A DNA stretch of 64,000 bases from Bacillota bacterium (lineage in GTDB: Bacteria; Bacillota; Bacilli; Paenibacillales; NBRC-103111): positions 8,996-72,995 of the forward strand of contig JAEWMH010000115.1 in NCBI GenBank assembly GCA_023393235.1, given 5' to 3'. Both the position numbers and the translations under genes were made by a program. The notes under the pieces are model-generated. The model did not search any database and was not told the origin of the DNA. It saw only the letters and a program-made list of their open reading frames with translations. The first letter of the stretch is position 1. Each line of letters opens with the position of its first letter. Shown piece after piece: positions 55,301 through 64,000 of the stretch.

Positions 55301-58300
55301 CGGATCTCACCTGTATTTTTGCCGACAAGACCGCCCAGCGCCGCATATTCGCCGCTGGTTCCGACAGCATTGCCAGTAAGATCTGTCTCTGTGTACGAAG
55401 CAATAACATGGCCTGCATTCGATCCGGCCAGTCCGCCGATGACGGTGGATTCACCGCTGGCGGTTACGATGGCATTGGAGTACGAATAGTACACCGTGCC
55501 CTTGCCGGAGTTTTGGCCGATGAGCCCGCCTACCGTACTGTTATTGCCGTCAGACAAAATGGGAAGCTTCTCGGCAATGCTGTTGTTGGCGACAACGCTG
55601 CGGTTTTCGCCGATCAAACCGCCGGTAACCGAACGCGGTCCATGTACGGTGACACTGCCGGTGTAACGGCTGCTTCCAATGGAACTTACGGCCGCAGCAA
55701 TATTCACTTCAGCGTCCTCATCGGTCCGTTCATCATTGATACCGATTAAACCGCCGGTAGTGGAGGAAGCGGCAGTAGCGGCCAAAACGGTGGTCAGGTT
55801 CTCCATGTAGTTCCCACGGATTACCTGGGCATGTCCTTCCACCCCGTATCCGGCCAAACCTCGGTTATAACCTGCCAATCCACCAACGGTGGACTCAGGA
55901 CCTTTGACCGTGAGCTTCACCTGCTGCCCAACCAAATTGTTCAGGCTTCCGTCTGTCAGATGGCCAACAATGCCGCCTGCTGTCAGGCGTGCGGCAGTTT
56001 CAACCCCGTTAATAATCAGATTTTCCACATTGGTTTGGGTCGAGTCTCCTGTAAAGGCACTGTTCTCTGCTTTACCGGCAACACCGCCCACCTTGCTGTC
56101 CGCACCGTGAAGAGTGAACACGGCATATTCGGGCAGAATGCCCCTGGCTGCGGAGTTGGTAATATTGGCTCCGGTAATTTCACCCGCTAAACCACCTACC
56201 AATGAATTCGGGCCTTTAGCCGTCACAATCGGGCTTTCAGCAATAACATCCGTCATCGGGGAAGCATCACTCGCACCGATAATGCCGCCAATACGGGCTC
56301 CGCTTGCGGCAACCTCGGCATTGACCACAAGCCCTGCAGAATTGCTGGCAGTTCCATCACCGGTAACGGAGGTGTTCTTCGCTACCCCGGCAACACCGCC
56401 TGCGGAAGCTCCTGCTCCTTGCAAGGTCAATGTGAGCCCTGTTTCGCCTGCATACACCAAAGGGCGAATAACGGCTGCGTCCGTGTATCCGGCAAGACCG
56501 CCCACCTGGTTGTCCGCACCGCCGGAAACAATCTCAATACCCGTGGCTTCCAAGTCCGTAAGCACACCGCTATTGGAGCCGGTAATCCCCCCCAATATGG
56601 AGCGGTTGCCTTGGGCCTGGATGGAAATCTCAAATACCTGCTTCAAACGCTCCCTGTCCAGAGGAGTTTCATTACGTCCGATTACCCCGCCCACTGCGTT
56701 ATCATCACCGGCCGCATTGGCTGTAATGTGATGAACACTGACTGGTGTTTCCTGTGTACCCACCATGGCTTGGACTGAAGTAATACCGGCAAGACCGCCC
56801 AGCTTGACCTGGGCTGCGGCTGCACTGGATTCCAGGCTGATGCCGGAGGCCGTGATGGTCTCCAAACGGAGGTTCCCGCTGTCCTTGCCGATTACACCGC
56901 CGGCAGCAACCTCGGAAGCTTCTGCTGCAATGCTTATCTTATAAGAATCATCCTCAGGCGCTAAATTCCCAACGGATGATGCCGAGATGCGGCCTTGGGC
57001 CAAACCGGCGATGCCGCCTGCAGTACCGCCTGCTCCTGTGGCTTCAATCCGGAGGTGGTGAACGGCGGCCTGGGTAATTTCACCATTGGCATAACCTGCA
57101 ACACCGCCCGAATTTCCGTCGGAACGGAGGAGCCCCTGGGCTTCAGCACTGCCTACTGTCGCACCGGTAATGGTACCGCTGCTCAAATATCCGGCAATGC
57201 CTCCAGTATAGAGGCCCCCGGTTGCAGTGATGCTGCCGGAGAAGGAGGTGTTGGCAATGGTGCTGTTGAAAACGTAGTGCCCAACGATACCGCCTGTGTA
57301 CACATCACGCGTCTCATCCGCTGGCACCGTGGAGGTTACCTGAATGGAGGAAGCGAAGGCTTCGCCCGCAATGGCCGTATCCGGTCCAGTCACCTTACCG
57401 AAATATCCGCCTGTGTACAAACGCTGAGCGCCTGCTACGGCAATGGCACCCGTACTGGTCACATTGTTCGCTGCTTTGGTGTATGCCTTATTGGCGATAA
57501 TACCGCCGGTGTATACATCAGAAGCAGTGCCGGTGACCGTAATGGCCCCGCTGTTGCTGTAGGCGGCTGCCTCGGTGTTTTGCAGTATCAAACGGTTGCC
57601 TGCGTAACCAATCAGACCGCCTGTATAAACATGGTCAACGGAAGCGTCCGCTTGAATCGCTCCCTGATGGGCTGCCGCCTTGGTGAAGGTTAATGTATCT
57701 GCGGCCTTACCGATTAGACCTCCAGTATAAAGATCAGATACACCTTGCACAGCAATGGCTGCCGTGCCGGAGTACGGCTTTTCCCATTCTACATTCCCGG
57801 ACACACTGCCGGCGATTCCGCCGGTGTACACCCGTACGCCCCCGTTATGGACGATTTCACCCGTTTGGGCAAACTCGGCATGGGATCTCGTCAACAGGGG
57901 GGTTTCCAAGGAACCGATCAAGCCGCCTGCATAGGTATCCGCCGCAGAAGAGCCGGCATTAAGCTGAATTCTCCCGGAGTTGGAGGTTTGGGCTGAGAAT
58001 TCCACAGCTGCCGCCGGACCCGCCTTACCCACAATCCCCCCCAGAGAGCCGCCGGCCGTATCCGTTACGGTCAGCGCGCCGCTGTTGCGGATGAAGGTAT
58101 CCTCCTCATCCATATCCAGCTTTGCCTGAGCAAAGCCGATAACCCCGCCCGCTTCAGAACGGTATACACTTCCGGTTACCGTTACGGCACCGCTGTTCTG
58201 GTTTTTCTTCAGCTCCAGATCACCGTTGGAGGCACCGGCGATACCGCCTGCCAACACCTCGCCTACGCTGTTTACTGTAATGCTGCCCCGGTTTTCCACA

Positions 58301-58905
58301 TTGGACAGCACACCTGAGCTGCTGCCCACAATGCCGCCGGCATGGAGCTGGCCGTTGGAGGCGCCTGTTGCATGAATAGTTACATTACTGACCATATCAA
58401 GAATGGTGCTTTTCTGATCCATAAAACCTGCCACTGAACCGGCGTACACATTACGCCCCGAGGTATTCAGATCGATTTCGCCCGCCAGGGTAAACCGTCC
58501 CACCGTGGCTCCGCTCATATACCCCACTAAACCGGCATAATCACCGCCGTTTACCGTAAGCCCGGTCACGGCGGGATTCAATCCGATCCGTCCCATCAGG
58601 ATGCCGCGGAACGGATGCTCCGGTGTGCCGATGGGCCGCCATTCATGCTCCGATAGGTCCAGGTTAGTTACAATCTCCAGCGTTTTCCCGCTGAAATCGA
58701 TACCGCCGTATACCAGCTCCGATACACCGGCCAGCATTTGGGGGGTCGTAATGGTAAATGTCGAATAGTTGGCATCGTACCAGCTTGTTTCCGCATTGTT
58801 TGACCAGCTGCCGCTTGCCGCCTTTGCCCCCAAACCTGCGGGGACAAAGGAGACCAGCAGCAGAAGGCAGCAGACAAGCTTGATCCACTTTTGTCTGAAA
58901 TGCAT
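49375..58905 (-). CDS. Giant GLUG-repeat surface protein with SLH domains
   Basis: About 3176 residues. Signal peptide (KLVCCLLLLVSFVPAGLGAKA), then three cassettes of short GG(I/L)(A/V)G-x-N/S repeats (GLUG type), each opened by a capping module that contains W-x-PIG or a similar motif (near residues 20, 1388 and 2230). The repeats should stack into long beta-helices. After about residue 2690 come a chitobiase-C-like domain (YYTTNGAQPTE), a poly-Gly hinge (near 2755), a domain of ~200 residues and three SLH domains (from ~2983). ATG 58905 lies six bases after AGGAAGG; the ATG at 58944 is preceded by no site. The likely role is an adhesin or matrix protein held on the S-layer. It follows the partial SLH gene by 42 bases. 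Confidence 0.88.
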   Translation of the reverse strand: MHFRQKWIKLVCCLLLLVSFVPAGLGAKAASGSWSNNAETSWYDANYSTFTITTPQMLAGVSELVYGGIDFSGKTLEIVTNLDLSEHEWRPIGTPEHPFRGILMGRIGLNPAVTGLTVNGGDYAGLVGYMSGATVGRFTLAGEIDLNTSGRNVYAGSVAGFMDQKSTILDMVSNVTIHATGASNGQLHAGGIVGSSSGVLSNVENRGSITVNSVGEVLAGGIAGASNGDLELKKNQNSGAVTVTGSVYRSEAGGVIGFAQAKLDMDEEDTFIRNSGALTVTDTAGGSLGGIVGKAGPAAAVEFSAQTSNSGRIQLNAGSSAADTYAGGLIGSLETPLLTRSHAEFAQTGEIVHNGGVRVYTGGIAGSVSGNVEWEKPYSGTAAIAVQGVSDLYTGGLIGKAADTLTFTKAAAHQGAIQADASVDHVYTGGLIGYAGNRLILQNTEAAAYSNSGAITVTGTASDVYTGGIIANKAYTKAANNVTSTGAIAVAGAQRLYTGGYFGKVTGPDTAIAGEAFASSIQVTSTVPADETRDVYTGGIVGHYVFNSTIANTSFSGSITATGGLYTGGIAGYLSSGTITGATVGSAEAQGLLRSDGNSGGVAGYANGEITQAAVHHLRIEATGAGGTAGGIAGLAQGRISASSVGNLAPEDDSYKISIAAEASEVAAGGVIGKDSGNLRLETITASGISLESSAAAAQVKLGGLAGITSVQAMVGTQETPVSVHHITANAAGDDNAVGGVIGRNETPLDRERLKQVFEISIQAQGNRSILGGITGSNSGVLTDLEATGIEIVSGGADNQVGGLAGYTDAAVIRPLVYAGETGLTLTLQGAGASAGGVAGVAKNTSVTGDGTASNSAGLVVNAEVAASGARIGGIIGASDASPMTDVIAESPIVTAKGPNSLVGGLAGEITGANITNSAARGILPEYAVFTLHGADSKVGGVAGKAENSAFTGDSTQTNVENLIINGVETAARLTAGGIVGHLTDGSLNNLVGQQVKLTVKGPESTVGGLAGYNRGLAGYGVEGHAQVIRGNYMENLTTVLAATAASSTTGGLIGINDERTDEDAEVNIAAAVSSIGSSRYTGSVTVHGPRSVTGGLIGENRSVVANNSIAEKLPILSDGNNSTVGGLIGQNSGKGTVYYSYSNAIVTASGESTVIGGLAGSNAGHVIASYTETDLTGNAVGTSGEYAALGGLVGKNTGEIRNSFTSAVVTSHGAYTFTGGLVGDHSGSVANSYAAKNVTAHGTGSFVGGLIGRMTTGTVGGSYSGGQVTGDNGAYAGGFAGYYKNASKELIDNTYYVKDESKSINSGLLDFGGGTYYELNQYSRLSPILSTTLADRNAFPALSGWTFSDTAWRYGSENAEYRYPELNLSANNGGDGGNNGGGGTPVSMNINWYTKNTNALTFTLQTEADLAGLAAIVNGTVTGVSKFDFKGRTIQLTAPVHIQSTHWDPIGADTAHAFQGHFVGNGNLISGLKVSGGDYTGLFGVIGSFATVRQVAQEPVNVTGTQWVGALAGLNQGKVSEISVVLTSQAQVTGGSYVGGIIGQNTGTVTGLKFTAKDGGKVKSAAANAAVGGLVGDNQSAISASGVVLLGGAIEASGEAAVVGGLAGKQTGDIQTSKAVIDAGGTIHASGEGNLAGGLVGLYVSGAAADVTVAFTGGNILADGAGSIAGGMIGRSAAGQTVKNAVVTGIGSTGGEIAAAAAAGGIAGDKAGLGTNVFELEKVQVKGVSLAVTAGRSALGGIAGKLADTAVKEAVFRGSLAAAQADVKAGGIVASANNSILYLTEASPRIELSAAAVEGNPLLATMTTGTRSNAAGGIAGVMEASSEQRNAALDFGYYAPFYPGIYDAKVDEGGIVLTGSGQSLDLYAGGLVGKLLSASLYNSVSSASVNVTEASHAVMGGAAGLLSGSAAVNIMAHSQLDAGSSSNYSAGGLAGQADHSEISYSRTASLNDKPIVIGESVASNRQATYARIGGFVGQADATTIKNTSADMDIEAAIVNPYATISAGGFAGILGDSAHGAIDGAYAKGSVTLDGKAGAYAGGFAGVVNAYEITQAYATGNVKTSSFDARGGGFAGIIYLDGTIADAYAMQDEVYVAGTGVATRAYAGGFAGHNDGNLSRVYAKAAHITSIAGGANSYMGSLIGYNYRDGRVADSYSTGTLAAIMYDTSSGQSANVKPLPGDGQPLANWSFTGDSPVWVFAGSGDSVVPELAKLSGWRFAPDLGFMTASAKNTAAFEVAAPEQLAAFALLQDEGVALYRLYNRAATTVPAVSKLTLTADMALAGKLWKPVAVFRGELDGGSHSITGLKLSLFEGSKLGFVSENRGVITNLTLLQPQLEGAAYTGAVAGVNSVEGLISHVTVKGGTVSAGTAAGGIAGENRSQLQDVAIQNMSVTARESAGGIAGTNDGSIQTSHAGGRVTAVQAEGGSAAGGIAGEQGVEGSITGSFSYADVSADAPAANAGGLAGVNEGAIADSYNTGSILAKGIDTARAGGVAGYTAGALTGNINGGQASASVGGILVKGKTFAGGVAGQLAEGAALTGNIYDMQMVQFPVAYYTQTGSKVRTEAGQAEGLSTAKLVEGVLPAGLSASVWTAQQGFYPQLSRFAGTMESGVSTAAVVLAADDTAFSVTGAYRTAGDASITWTTSQSGGLTVLTASKGGASRAVAINKTPLVYEFTAAAPTSPTEKQFKDKVGIVLETIEAGAVVYYTTNGAQPTELSAVYTNPIEVSVTTTIKAIAVVDGKNNSAVFTAEFKKIVPGGGGGGGGGAPSNVTASVGGKDITSTVSQSASDTETVVVLKDEAVKSLLKDGQKGTEVAVVFGEGIQVATAELKAELVKEMASHDAVLLVKNQGAVYRVPADVLAQAGAEGGSLRFTVAQLTNAEVKQMQDTAKANGYEIQIAPAVFKITKVEGTQLKELNKLAGYAERILLLPNGVAASKTPAGVMLQANGSISPVPSRVVDYEGKQAIALNSVAGSGTFAVVSSAAWDFVDAQGHWAQTSIGDLAARRMVGGSAPGMFEPDRSITRAEFAAIAVKALGLEGTGTTALPFQDVSAADWYAAYLASAYEFGLISGFEDGTVRAQEEISRQQAMAILARAMALTGLPVDATDDEVNGLLASFEDADGIADYAKTAIAASVKAGLVSGRSSTEIAPDALMTRAEVATIVQKLLKLSGLTE

Positions 58906-58947
58906 AAAGCACCTTCCTGCTCTCATATTCGGATTGCTCTTCATTTC

Positions 58948-61900
58948 TTACAGCTTGCCTACGGGCACCTTCTGATTCAACCGGGCTGCGATTGCGGCAG
59001 CTTGGGCGCGGGTAAGCGCTCCGTCCGGAAGCAGGGCTTGATCCTGGCCGTCAATAATGCCTTCGCGGATACACAGGGCAACAGCCTCTTTTGCCCAATC
59101 GGGAATCAATGCCCCATCCGTAAACTCACCCAGGATGGCGTCAACGGAAGCTGCATCTACTGCCGTCTGTCCTCCCAGCAGCGCAAGCGCCCGGCCTGCC
59201 ATCACCATAGCCTCCAACCGGGAAAGCTCACCCTCAGGACGGAAGGTTCCGTCTTCGAAGCCGTTCACCAGACCGTTCGCGGAAGCGATGGCCACACTGC
59301 GGCTGAACCAGTCATCCGCGGATACATCGCTGAAGCCTGCTGTGGCTTGCTGGCTCATCAGACCCAGCACACGAAGCAGCACAGTCGGATATTCCGCCCG
59401 GGTAATCCTGCTGTCAGGAGCAAATTCATCGGCTCCGCGGCCCAGCATAAACAGCTTGCCGCTGGCTGCTGCAATCACATCCTTCGCCCAGCTGCCAGCA
59501 GCCACATCGGCAAAGGAAGGTTTATTCTTGATGAAGGCAATGCTGCCGTCATCCGTCAGAGTCAGGTTTACATATGCTTTGTTGTTGTCGATATCCAATG
59601 CCCACGGAACCGTGGTCCAATTGCCGTTTTTGTTTCTCAGCACCACGCCGGTAATATCCTTAGCGGCAATGCTGTCGGGAATCGCCACTCTTGCGGCAAT
59701 GGAACGTCCGGCATAAATCCCGCTTTGGCCGATGTCGAAGGTAACTCCTTCTCCGCCACCCAGCAATTCCGCTTGGAGGGATCCGGCAATGGTTTCAAGC
59801 TCCGCCTTTTCGGAAGCCGTGTTCTTCTCCAGCACCAGCTTCAGATCCTTGCCCGATTCAGCTGCAAGATTGGCCGGAATAGCCAGATCCGCGAAGGGCA
59901 GCGCCAAACGCAGGGTTTGGCCGTTCTTAGCGGCTTGGGCCAGCAGGCCGGAGCCGACTTCGAACTCGTAGCCATTCACCAGCGCATTGCTGCCTTCGAT
60001 CAATACCTGCTTCGGATTCACGGCGCTGGTTCCCGCCTTGTCGATCCGGGCTGCCAACCGGTCATTGCGCAATTCGGTTTGAACCGTATCACCATTGGCC
60101 TTGATATCCGAATTGCCTCCGCCCATGAATCCTCCGCCACCGCCACCGCCACCAGGTGCAGGCTGGCTCCAAACTTTGGCTTCCATCATCGTGGAAACAG
60201 CCGCAGCCAGCTTGCCTCCTACAGCACGTTTGGCTGCTGCTACCTTGTTTCCAGCCGCCGCGGCAACTACGCCGTCAGCAGGGAGGAGCGACCAGCCGCT
60301 TACGTCATCCTTGTAGCGGGGAGCCGGAGTTACACCAGCCGCCGGATATACCTTGTACACCAGCTCCGCATCCGTCATATCTCCGGCGGACACCACATTC
60401 ACTTTGGTGATACCTGGGTTTTTGTCTACAGCAGCGGTGTAGGCAGTCACGTTAGTGGATACATCCACCACCGTCATCCCTTGAAGCGCTACATCCTGGG
60501 TAAGCTGGTACTCCGCCTTCACAATAGCGGACCCTTCGGAGACAGCTTGAACGGTACCGTTATTGGATACGCTGGCCGCTTCTCCGGTATAGATGGAGTA
60601 GGTGAGCTTATCCAAATCCGCAGCGGGTACGGGCACTTCCTTGAATAAGGGCTTTTTGTCCTCATCTACGCCGTTGGAGTACCGCAGGAAGGCCTCTACC
60701 TTCTTTTGGTCCGCTACATGAAGGTTAGGGAGCTTCCGCAGAACCAAGGCCACTGGCACTTGATAGCTGCCGTTGGTCACCTTCACCGTTGTACCATTTC
60801 TGTTGCCTGCACGGTCAACTGCATCAAACACAAGCTCCAGCTTCGGCTCCGTTCCGGAAACCGAGATATTGCCGGAGAAACGTCCGTCCTGGCCAACAGT
60901 CAGGCGCTGACCGTTTACCCGCAATTCCGCATCATTGCTGGTTTGCCCTGCCACCAGGATCTTGCCGTCGGCGGTACGTTCACCGGAAAGCGGAGTATCC
61001 AGATAGAGGATAGGCGCAATGGTATCCACGGTCAGGTAAAGCATGGTAATGGAGAAATCTCCGGTTTGTTTGTTTGTAGACCGCAGTTCAATCCCATACG
61101 TGCCGTCGGTTGTAAAATTGGAGAAATCCAATACACCCGAGCTGCCAGAAGCTTTGTTCGTAAGGGTGGTTTTAGCGATGGACTTGCCGTCAAACAGCGC
61201 CTCCACCTCCACATTTTGCTGGTCGGAGCTAAGCACAATCCGCTGCTGCGTAACGCTGGACAGCACATCCGCATACGCGGTTGTCTCTTCAGCCACCTTC
61301 ACGGTATCCGAAGGCTGAATGCTCATAACCGGCTTGGCCGGAACAGGGAGCAGCGTATTAGCCGAATCCGTCCGGTTTGCGAAATGCAGGTTTTCATTCT
61401 TATCCGTTTCCGCATCGGGTCGAACTGCCGCCGATACGCCCACCACATACTTTTGGCCCACCTGCAGACCTTGATAGGTAAAGTCATCATTCGCTACAGG
61501 CTTGCCGTCCAGGTTGGATTGGTCCACTACACTGGAGCGGGAGGCCTTGGTCCAGCCGCCCAGCCGGATGCCTTCATACTTGCCGCTTTCGGCATTACAG
61601 TACGGAGCCAATTCCTCTTCCGTGAATAACAGGGAAGCGAAGTTATCATATTCGCTCAATGTGCCGTTTTGATCCTGCTGCATCACTTCGATGGTGTAGC
61701 TGTGCTCAAACCCGGCTTGTGCCGGCTTTTTGCCTGCCGGTCTGAAGGACAGGTTGAAATATCCGTTTCCGGCGGGCTTCACAGCCACCTCCTGTACTTC
61801 ATGGGGAGCCAGCGGATCAATAACCGTAAACTTCTGCTCGCTGGTTTTCGTACCGAAGGTATTGGAGGACTTCAGTTCAGCGCGCAGATAATAATCACCC

Positions 61901-64000
61901 TGCGGCAGCAGTCCCCGGATATCCTCCGTCGCGCCCAAAAGGGATACCTGTGACACATCCATATTCACACTGCCCATTGCTGTGGTGCCGGACATATTTC
62001 CTCCGGCTGTAACCTCCAGATCCTTGGCTACGAGCAGCCCCGCCGAACCCGGCTGGGCTGCCTCTTCACCTGCAGCAGCAGGAGGCTGGACCGCATCCTT
62101 GGTCAAATAGAGATTTACGGTATCCCCGGGCTTGGCATTCGCTACCTTCCAGGAGGCCGTAAAGGTATTTGGATTTTGATCCGGCTTGGTCAGCCGCACT
62201 TCATCCAGCTTGGAAACCACCGGAATGTTAAGCAGTCTGGAATCTACCTGCTGGTCAGCATACAGCTTCCAGGTTCCGCCGGCTTTATTCGCCGGTACGG
62301 CAATGTAGACCTTTTTCACAGCACCGTTCTGTCCATTCAATTCCTGAGTAAAGGCATTGGCTAAAGGATCATTGATATTCGCCACGTCATAAACAAGCGG
62401 ATAATCCTGACCGTTGTTATCCTTCATAATCAGGTTGGGAATGGTGTTTCCGTAATACTCGACCTCCAACAGTGCATCACCGGAAACGGAGCTCATGGGA
62501 ATCTCATGAAGCCGCCCTTCCTCCGCTACCTTAATGCCGCCGATACCCACTCCGAAGGAGCCGTTATCCAGCAGATCCACACCACTGGCGACGCTGTGGT
62601 ACTCAATTTCATGAAGCGTATCTTCCTTGGTTACCCAAGAGGTAGCCAAGGTTTCCACACCTTGACCCAATACGATCAGCTTAGGACCATTCTCCGGATC
62701 CTGGATCCGCAGATACGCCAGACCTTCCGGAAGCTTCTCGCCGGAGGTGCCAAATTCAATGCCCCCGTTGAAGTAGTAGGTGATGCCCAAGGTGAGGAAA
62801 AGAATGGTGTAGCTTCCCCACATCTTGTCGTTGTTTACACCCAGGGAAACGCCTGCCAACGGCTTGCCGCCTACTACAGGAACATCCTCGGGGATCTGGA
62901 TCTTGGCGCTCACGAAACCCTCGAAATCAATTCGGTTCTTGATCAGATTCTGGCCCACGAACAGGGACGCCTTGCCGATAATGATGTTCCAGCCCAGTAC
63001 ATCCAGCTCCGCAGATGCTGCGACGAACCAGGGTTTTACCCATTGGGCGGCAATTTTGGCTTCTGTAATCATTTTGATCTTTTCGGAAGCGGGGGTTGGC
63101 TTATAGTCCAGCTTGCCCAAAATCTTAAAGCCAGTTTTCTTCAGAGTAAGATCAATGCTGCCATAGAAAATGGCGGGCGGAACCCCGAAGTTAATATCCG
63201 CGCCGGCCTCAAGGGTCAGCGGCACATCCCCTTCACCGGCAATGGTATCCGCCAGCTCCCGGATGGCACCACGGATGCCCTGTAGATAGGTAGCGGCAAA
63301 AATCGCTACGCCGGGATCACCCATCTTCGCCTCGAAACCAATCACATCCGGCAGAACCCGTTTGTCCGGAACCTGCTTGAATGCCAGCTCCACACCAACG
63401 CCAAAATCATTGATGATCGCTTTAAACTTAATGCCATAGCTGTTGGAGACACCCTGTACAGGCTGCACATAATGCACAATGTGAATTTCGCCGGCTATGT
63501 CTTTATCGTCATCCTTTTTCGGAGAATCCTTGCCGGAGCCTCCCTTGTCGCCGTCTTTCTTCTTGTCCTTTTTCTTCGTTACGCCAATAAGGCCAATGTC
63601 CTGATTCAAATCAAAGCTCAGAGAGGCATCAATGCCCACAAAGCCCTTTTCATTAAAGACCACATCTTTGATTTCCGACTCCACAATTTTGAAGCCGATG
63701 GTACCACCGAAGGAAATACCTCCTGCCCGCAGAATGTATTCATTGAATTTCATGCCGAAGCCGCTGATGGTGAAGCTGGGGGCGGCGAACAGGCTGTGAC
63801 GGTTAAAATAAACATCCTCAATGGACAATTGGCGCAGCGGATTCACCCGGTCCACCAGATTGCCTGCAGCCCAAGACAGAGAGCCGTTCAGGGATTCGTC
63901 CTCTCCCCCCGGTCCATCGTCATTCTTGTCATCATATTTCTTCTCCAGCAGAGATTTGCTGCAGCCGTTATTGATATCCAGCGTCGATTCACCTTTATGA
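58948..64000 (-). CDS. Giant SLH surface protein, 5' part beyond the window
   Basis: The frame is open to the right edge; the GTG at 63855 is an internal codon, so at least 1683 residues are coded here. The N-terminal visible part is beta-rich, with amphipathic strands (YGSIDLTLKKTGFKILGKLD) and a Lys/Asp-rich low-complexity run. The middle holds Ig- and FN3-like domains (SVSGTEPKLELVFDAVDRAG; PGDTVNLYLTKDA). The end repeats the design of the giant GLUG protein: poly-Gly hinge, ~200-residue domain, then three SLH domains (SFADVAAGSWAKDVIAAA onwards). Located directly upstream of that gene, it is probably cotranscribed. Function unknown; it could be a partner in one cell-surface assembly. Confidence 0.85.
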   Translation of the reverse strand, partial: HKGESTLDINNGCSKSLLEKKYDDKNDDGPGGEDESLNGSLSWAAGNLVDRVNPLRQLSIEDVYFNRHSLFAAPSFTISGFGMKFNEYILRAGGISFGGTIGFKIVESEIKDVVFNEKGFVGIDASLSFDLNQDIGLIGVTKKKDKKKDGDKGGSGKDSPKKDDDKDIAGEIHIVHYVQPVQGVSNSYGIKFKAIINDFGVGVELAFKQVPDKRVLPDVIGFEAKMGDPGVAIFAATYLQGIRGAIRELADTIAGEGDVPLTLEAGADINFGVPPAIFYGSIDLTLKKTGFKILGKLDYKPTPASEKIKMITEAKIAAQWVKPWFVAASAELDVLGWNIIIGKASLFVGQNLIKNRIDFEGFVSAKIQIPEDVPVVGGKPLAGVSLGVNNDKMWGSYTILFLTLGITYYFNGGIEFGTSGEKLPEGLAYLRIQDPENGPKLIVLGQGVETLATSWVTKEDTLHEIEYHSVASGVDLLDNGSFGVGIGGIKVAEEGRLHEIPMSSVSGDALLEVEYYGNTIPNLIMKDNNGQDYPLVYDVANINDPLANAFTQELNGQNGAVKKVYIAVPANKAGGTWKLYADQQVDSRLLNIPVVSKLDEVRLTKPDQNPNTFTASWKVANAKPGDTVNLYLTKDAVQPPAAAGEEAAQPGSAGLLVAKDLEVTAGGNMSGTTAMGSVNMDVSQVSLLGATEDIRGLLPQGDYYLRAELKSSNTFGTKTSEQKFTVIDPLAPHEVQEVAVKPAGNGYFNLSFRPAGKKPAQAGFEHSYTIEVMQQDQNGTLSEYDNFASLLFTEEELAPYCNAESGKYEGIRLGGWTKASRSSVVDQSNLDGKPVANDDFTYQGLQVGQKYVVGVSAAVRPDAETDKNENLHFANRTDSANTLLPVPAKPVMSIQPSDTVKVAEETTAYADVLSSVTQQRIVLSSDQQNVEVEALFDGKSIAKTTLTNKASGSSGVLDFSNFTTDGTYGIELRSTNKQTGDFSITMLYLTVDTIAPILYLDTPLSGERTADGKILVAGQTSNDAELRVNGQRLTVGQDGRFSGNISVSGTEPKLELVFDAVDRAGNRNGTTVKVTNGSYQVPVALVLRKLPNLHVADQKKVEAFLRYSNGVDEDKKPLFKEVPVPAADLDKLTYSIYTGEAASVSNNGTVQAVSEGSAIVKAEYQLTQDVALQGMTVVDVSTNVTAYTAAVDKNPGITKVNVVSAGDMTDAELVYKVYPAAGVTPAPRYKDDVSGWSLLPADGVVAAAAGNKVAAAKRAVGGKLAAAVSTMMEAKVWSQPAPGGGGGGGGFMGGGNSDIKANGDTVQTELRNDRLAARIDKAGTSAVNPKQVLIEGSNALVNGYEFEVGSGLLAQAAKNGQTLRLALPFADLAIPANLAAESGKDLKLVLEKNTASEKAELETIAGSLQAELLGGGEGVTFDIGQSGIYAGRSIAARVAIPDSIAAKDITGVVLRNKNGNWTTVPWALDIDNNKAYVNLTLTDDGSIAFIKNKPSFADVAAGSWAKDVIAAASGKLFMLGRGADEFAPDSRITRAEYPTVLLRVLGLMSQQATAGFSDVSADDWFSRSVAIASANGLVNGFEDGTFRPEGELSRLEAMVMAGRALALLGGQTAVDAASVDAILGEFTDGALIPDWAKEAVALCIREGIIDGQDQALLPDGALTRAQAAAIAARLNQKVPVGKL

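Noticed and set aside
54019..55749. 576-codon plus-strand frame opposite the GLUG gene
   Set aside because: It mirrors the regular Gly/Ala repeat codons of the minus-strand gene; no ribosome binding site or domain is seen. The same applies to 58891-60648.
63853..63855. GTG 63855 as start of the right-edge SLH protein
   Set aside because: The frame stays open to base 64000 with protein-like sequence, no binding site precedes the GTG, and a signal peptide is missing.

Overview
The window is from a spore-forming Bacillota bacterium, most likely Paenibacillus or a close relative. The first 9.3 kb keeps the rpoE (delta)-pyrG-spo0F-fbaA-murAB-rho order known from Bacillus. Spo0F and a PbpG-type penicillin-binding protein next to ywhD point to sporulation, and SLH-anchored surface proteins and membrane-bound AraC regulators are typical of Paenibacillus. 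Assignments rest on motifs read by eye; no database search was run.

Layout. 1-9.3 kb: a TetR tail, then the minus-strand housekeeping block, with a radical SAM enzyme where Bacillus has rpmE. pyrG has a leader that fits CTP-sensing attenuation. 9.6-19.4 kb: subtilisin-like protease, DUF1934 protein, GH112 phosphorylase with divergent AraC regulator and a cre site, pbpG, ywhD and a lipoprotein. 19.7-36.2 kb: a polysaccharide-use locus made of a 1652-aa secreted PL6 lyase with SLH anchor, a membrane AraC regulator, an ABC importer (binding protein and two permeases, no ATPase), a GH95-type glycosidase, a second PL6-type protein without a signal peptide and an SGNH plus alpha/beta-hydrolase fusion. 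36.3-45.3 kb: an XRE regulator divergent from a six-gene operon comprising an SsuD-like flavin monooxygenase, a sugar-type ABC importer whose second permease has an in-frame stop, an AraC regulator fused to a degenerate antibiotic-kinase domain, and a radical SAM protein with an unusual Cx10Cx2C cysteine motif. 45.6-49.1 kb: a split-barrel flavin-type protein, an M1 peptidase and a membrane protein. 49.4-64 kb: two giant minus-strand SLH proteins 42 bases apart, one a 3176-aa GLUG-repeat protein, the other cut by the window edge.

The most unusual signals lie between genes. Four intergenic arrays (about 4.41, 16.82, 45.36 and 49.13 kb) belong to three unrelated sequence families, yet all share one design: two direct then two inverted copies of a 20-28 base unit, 50-53 bases apart, with a wider centre of about 58-64 bases where it can be measured. 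The three families also share a TATT-like unit end. The other strong candidates for new biology are the AraC-pseudokinase/monooxygenase/radical SAM operon and the PL6/GH95/double-esterase locus.
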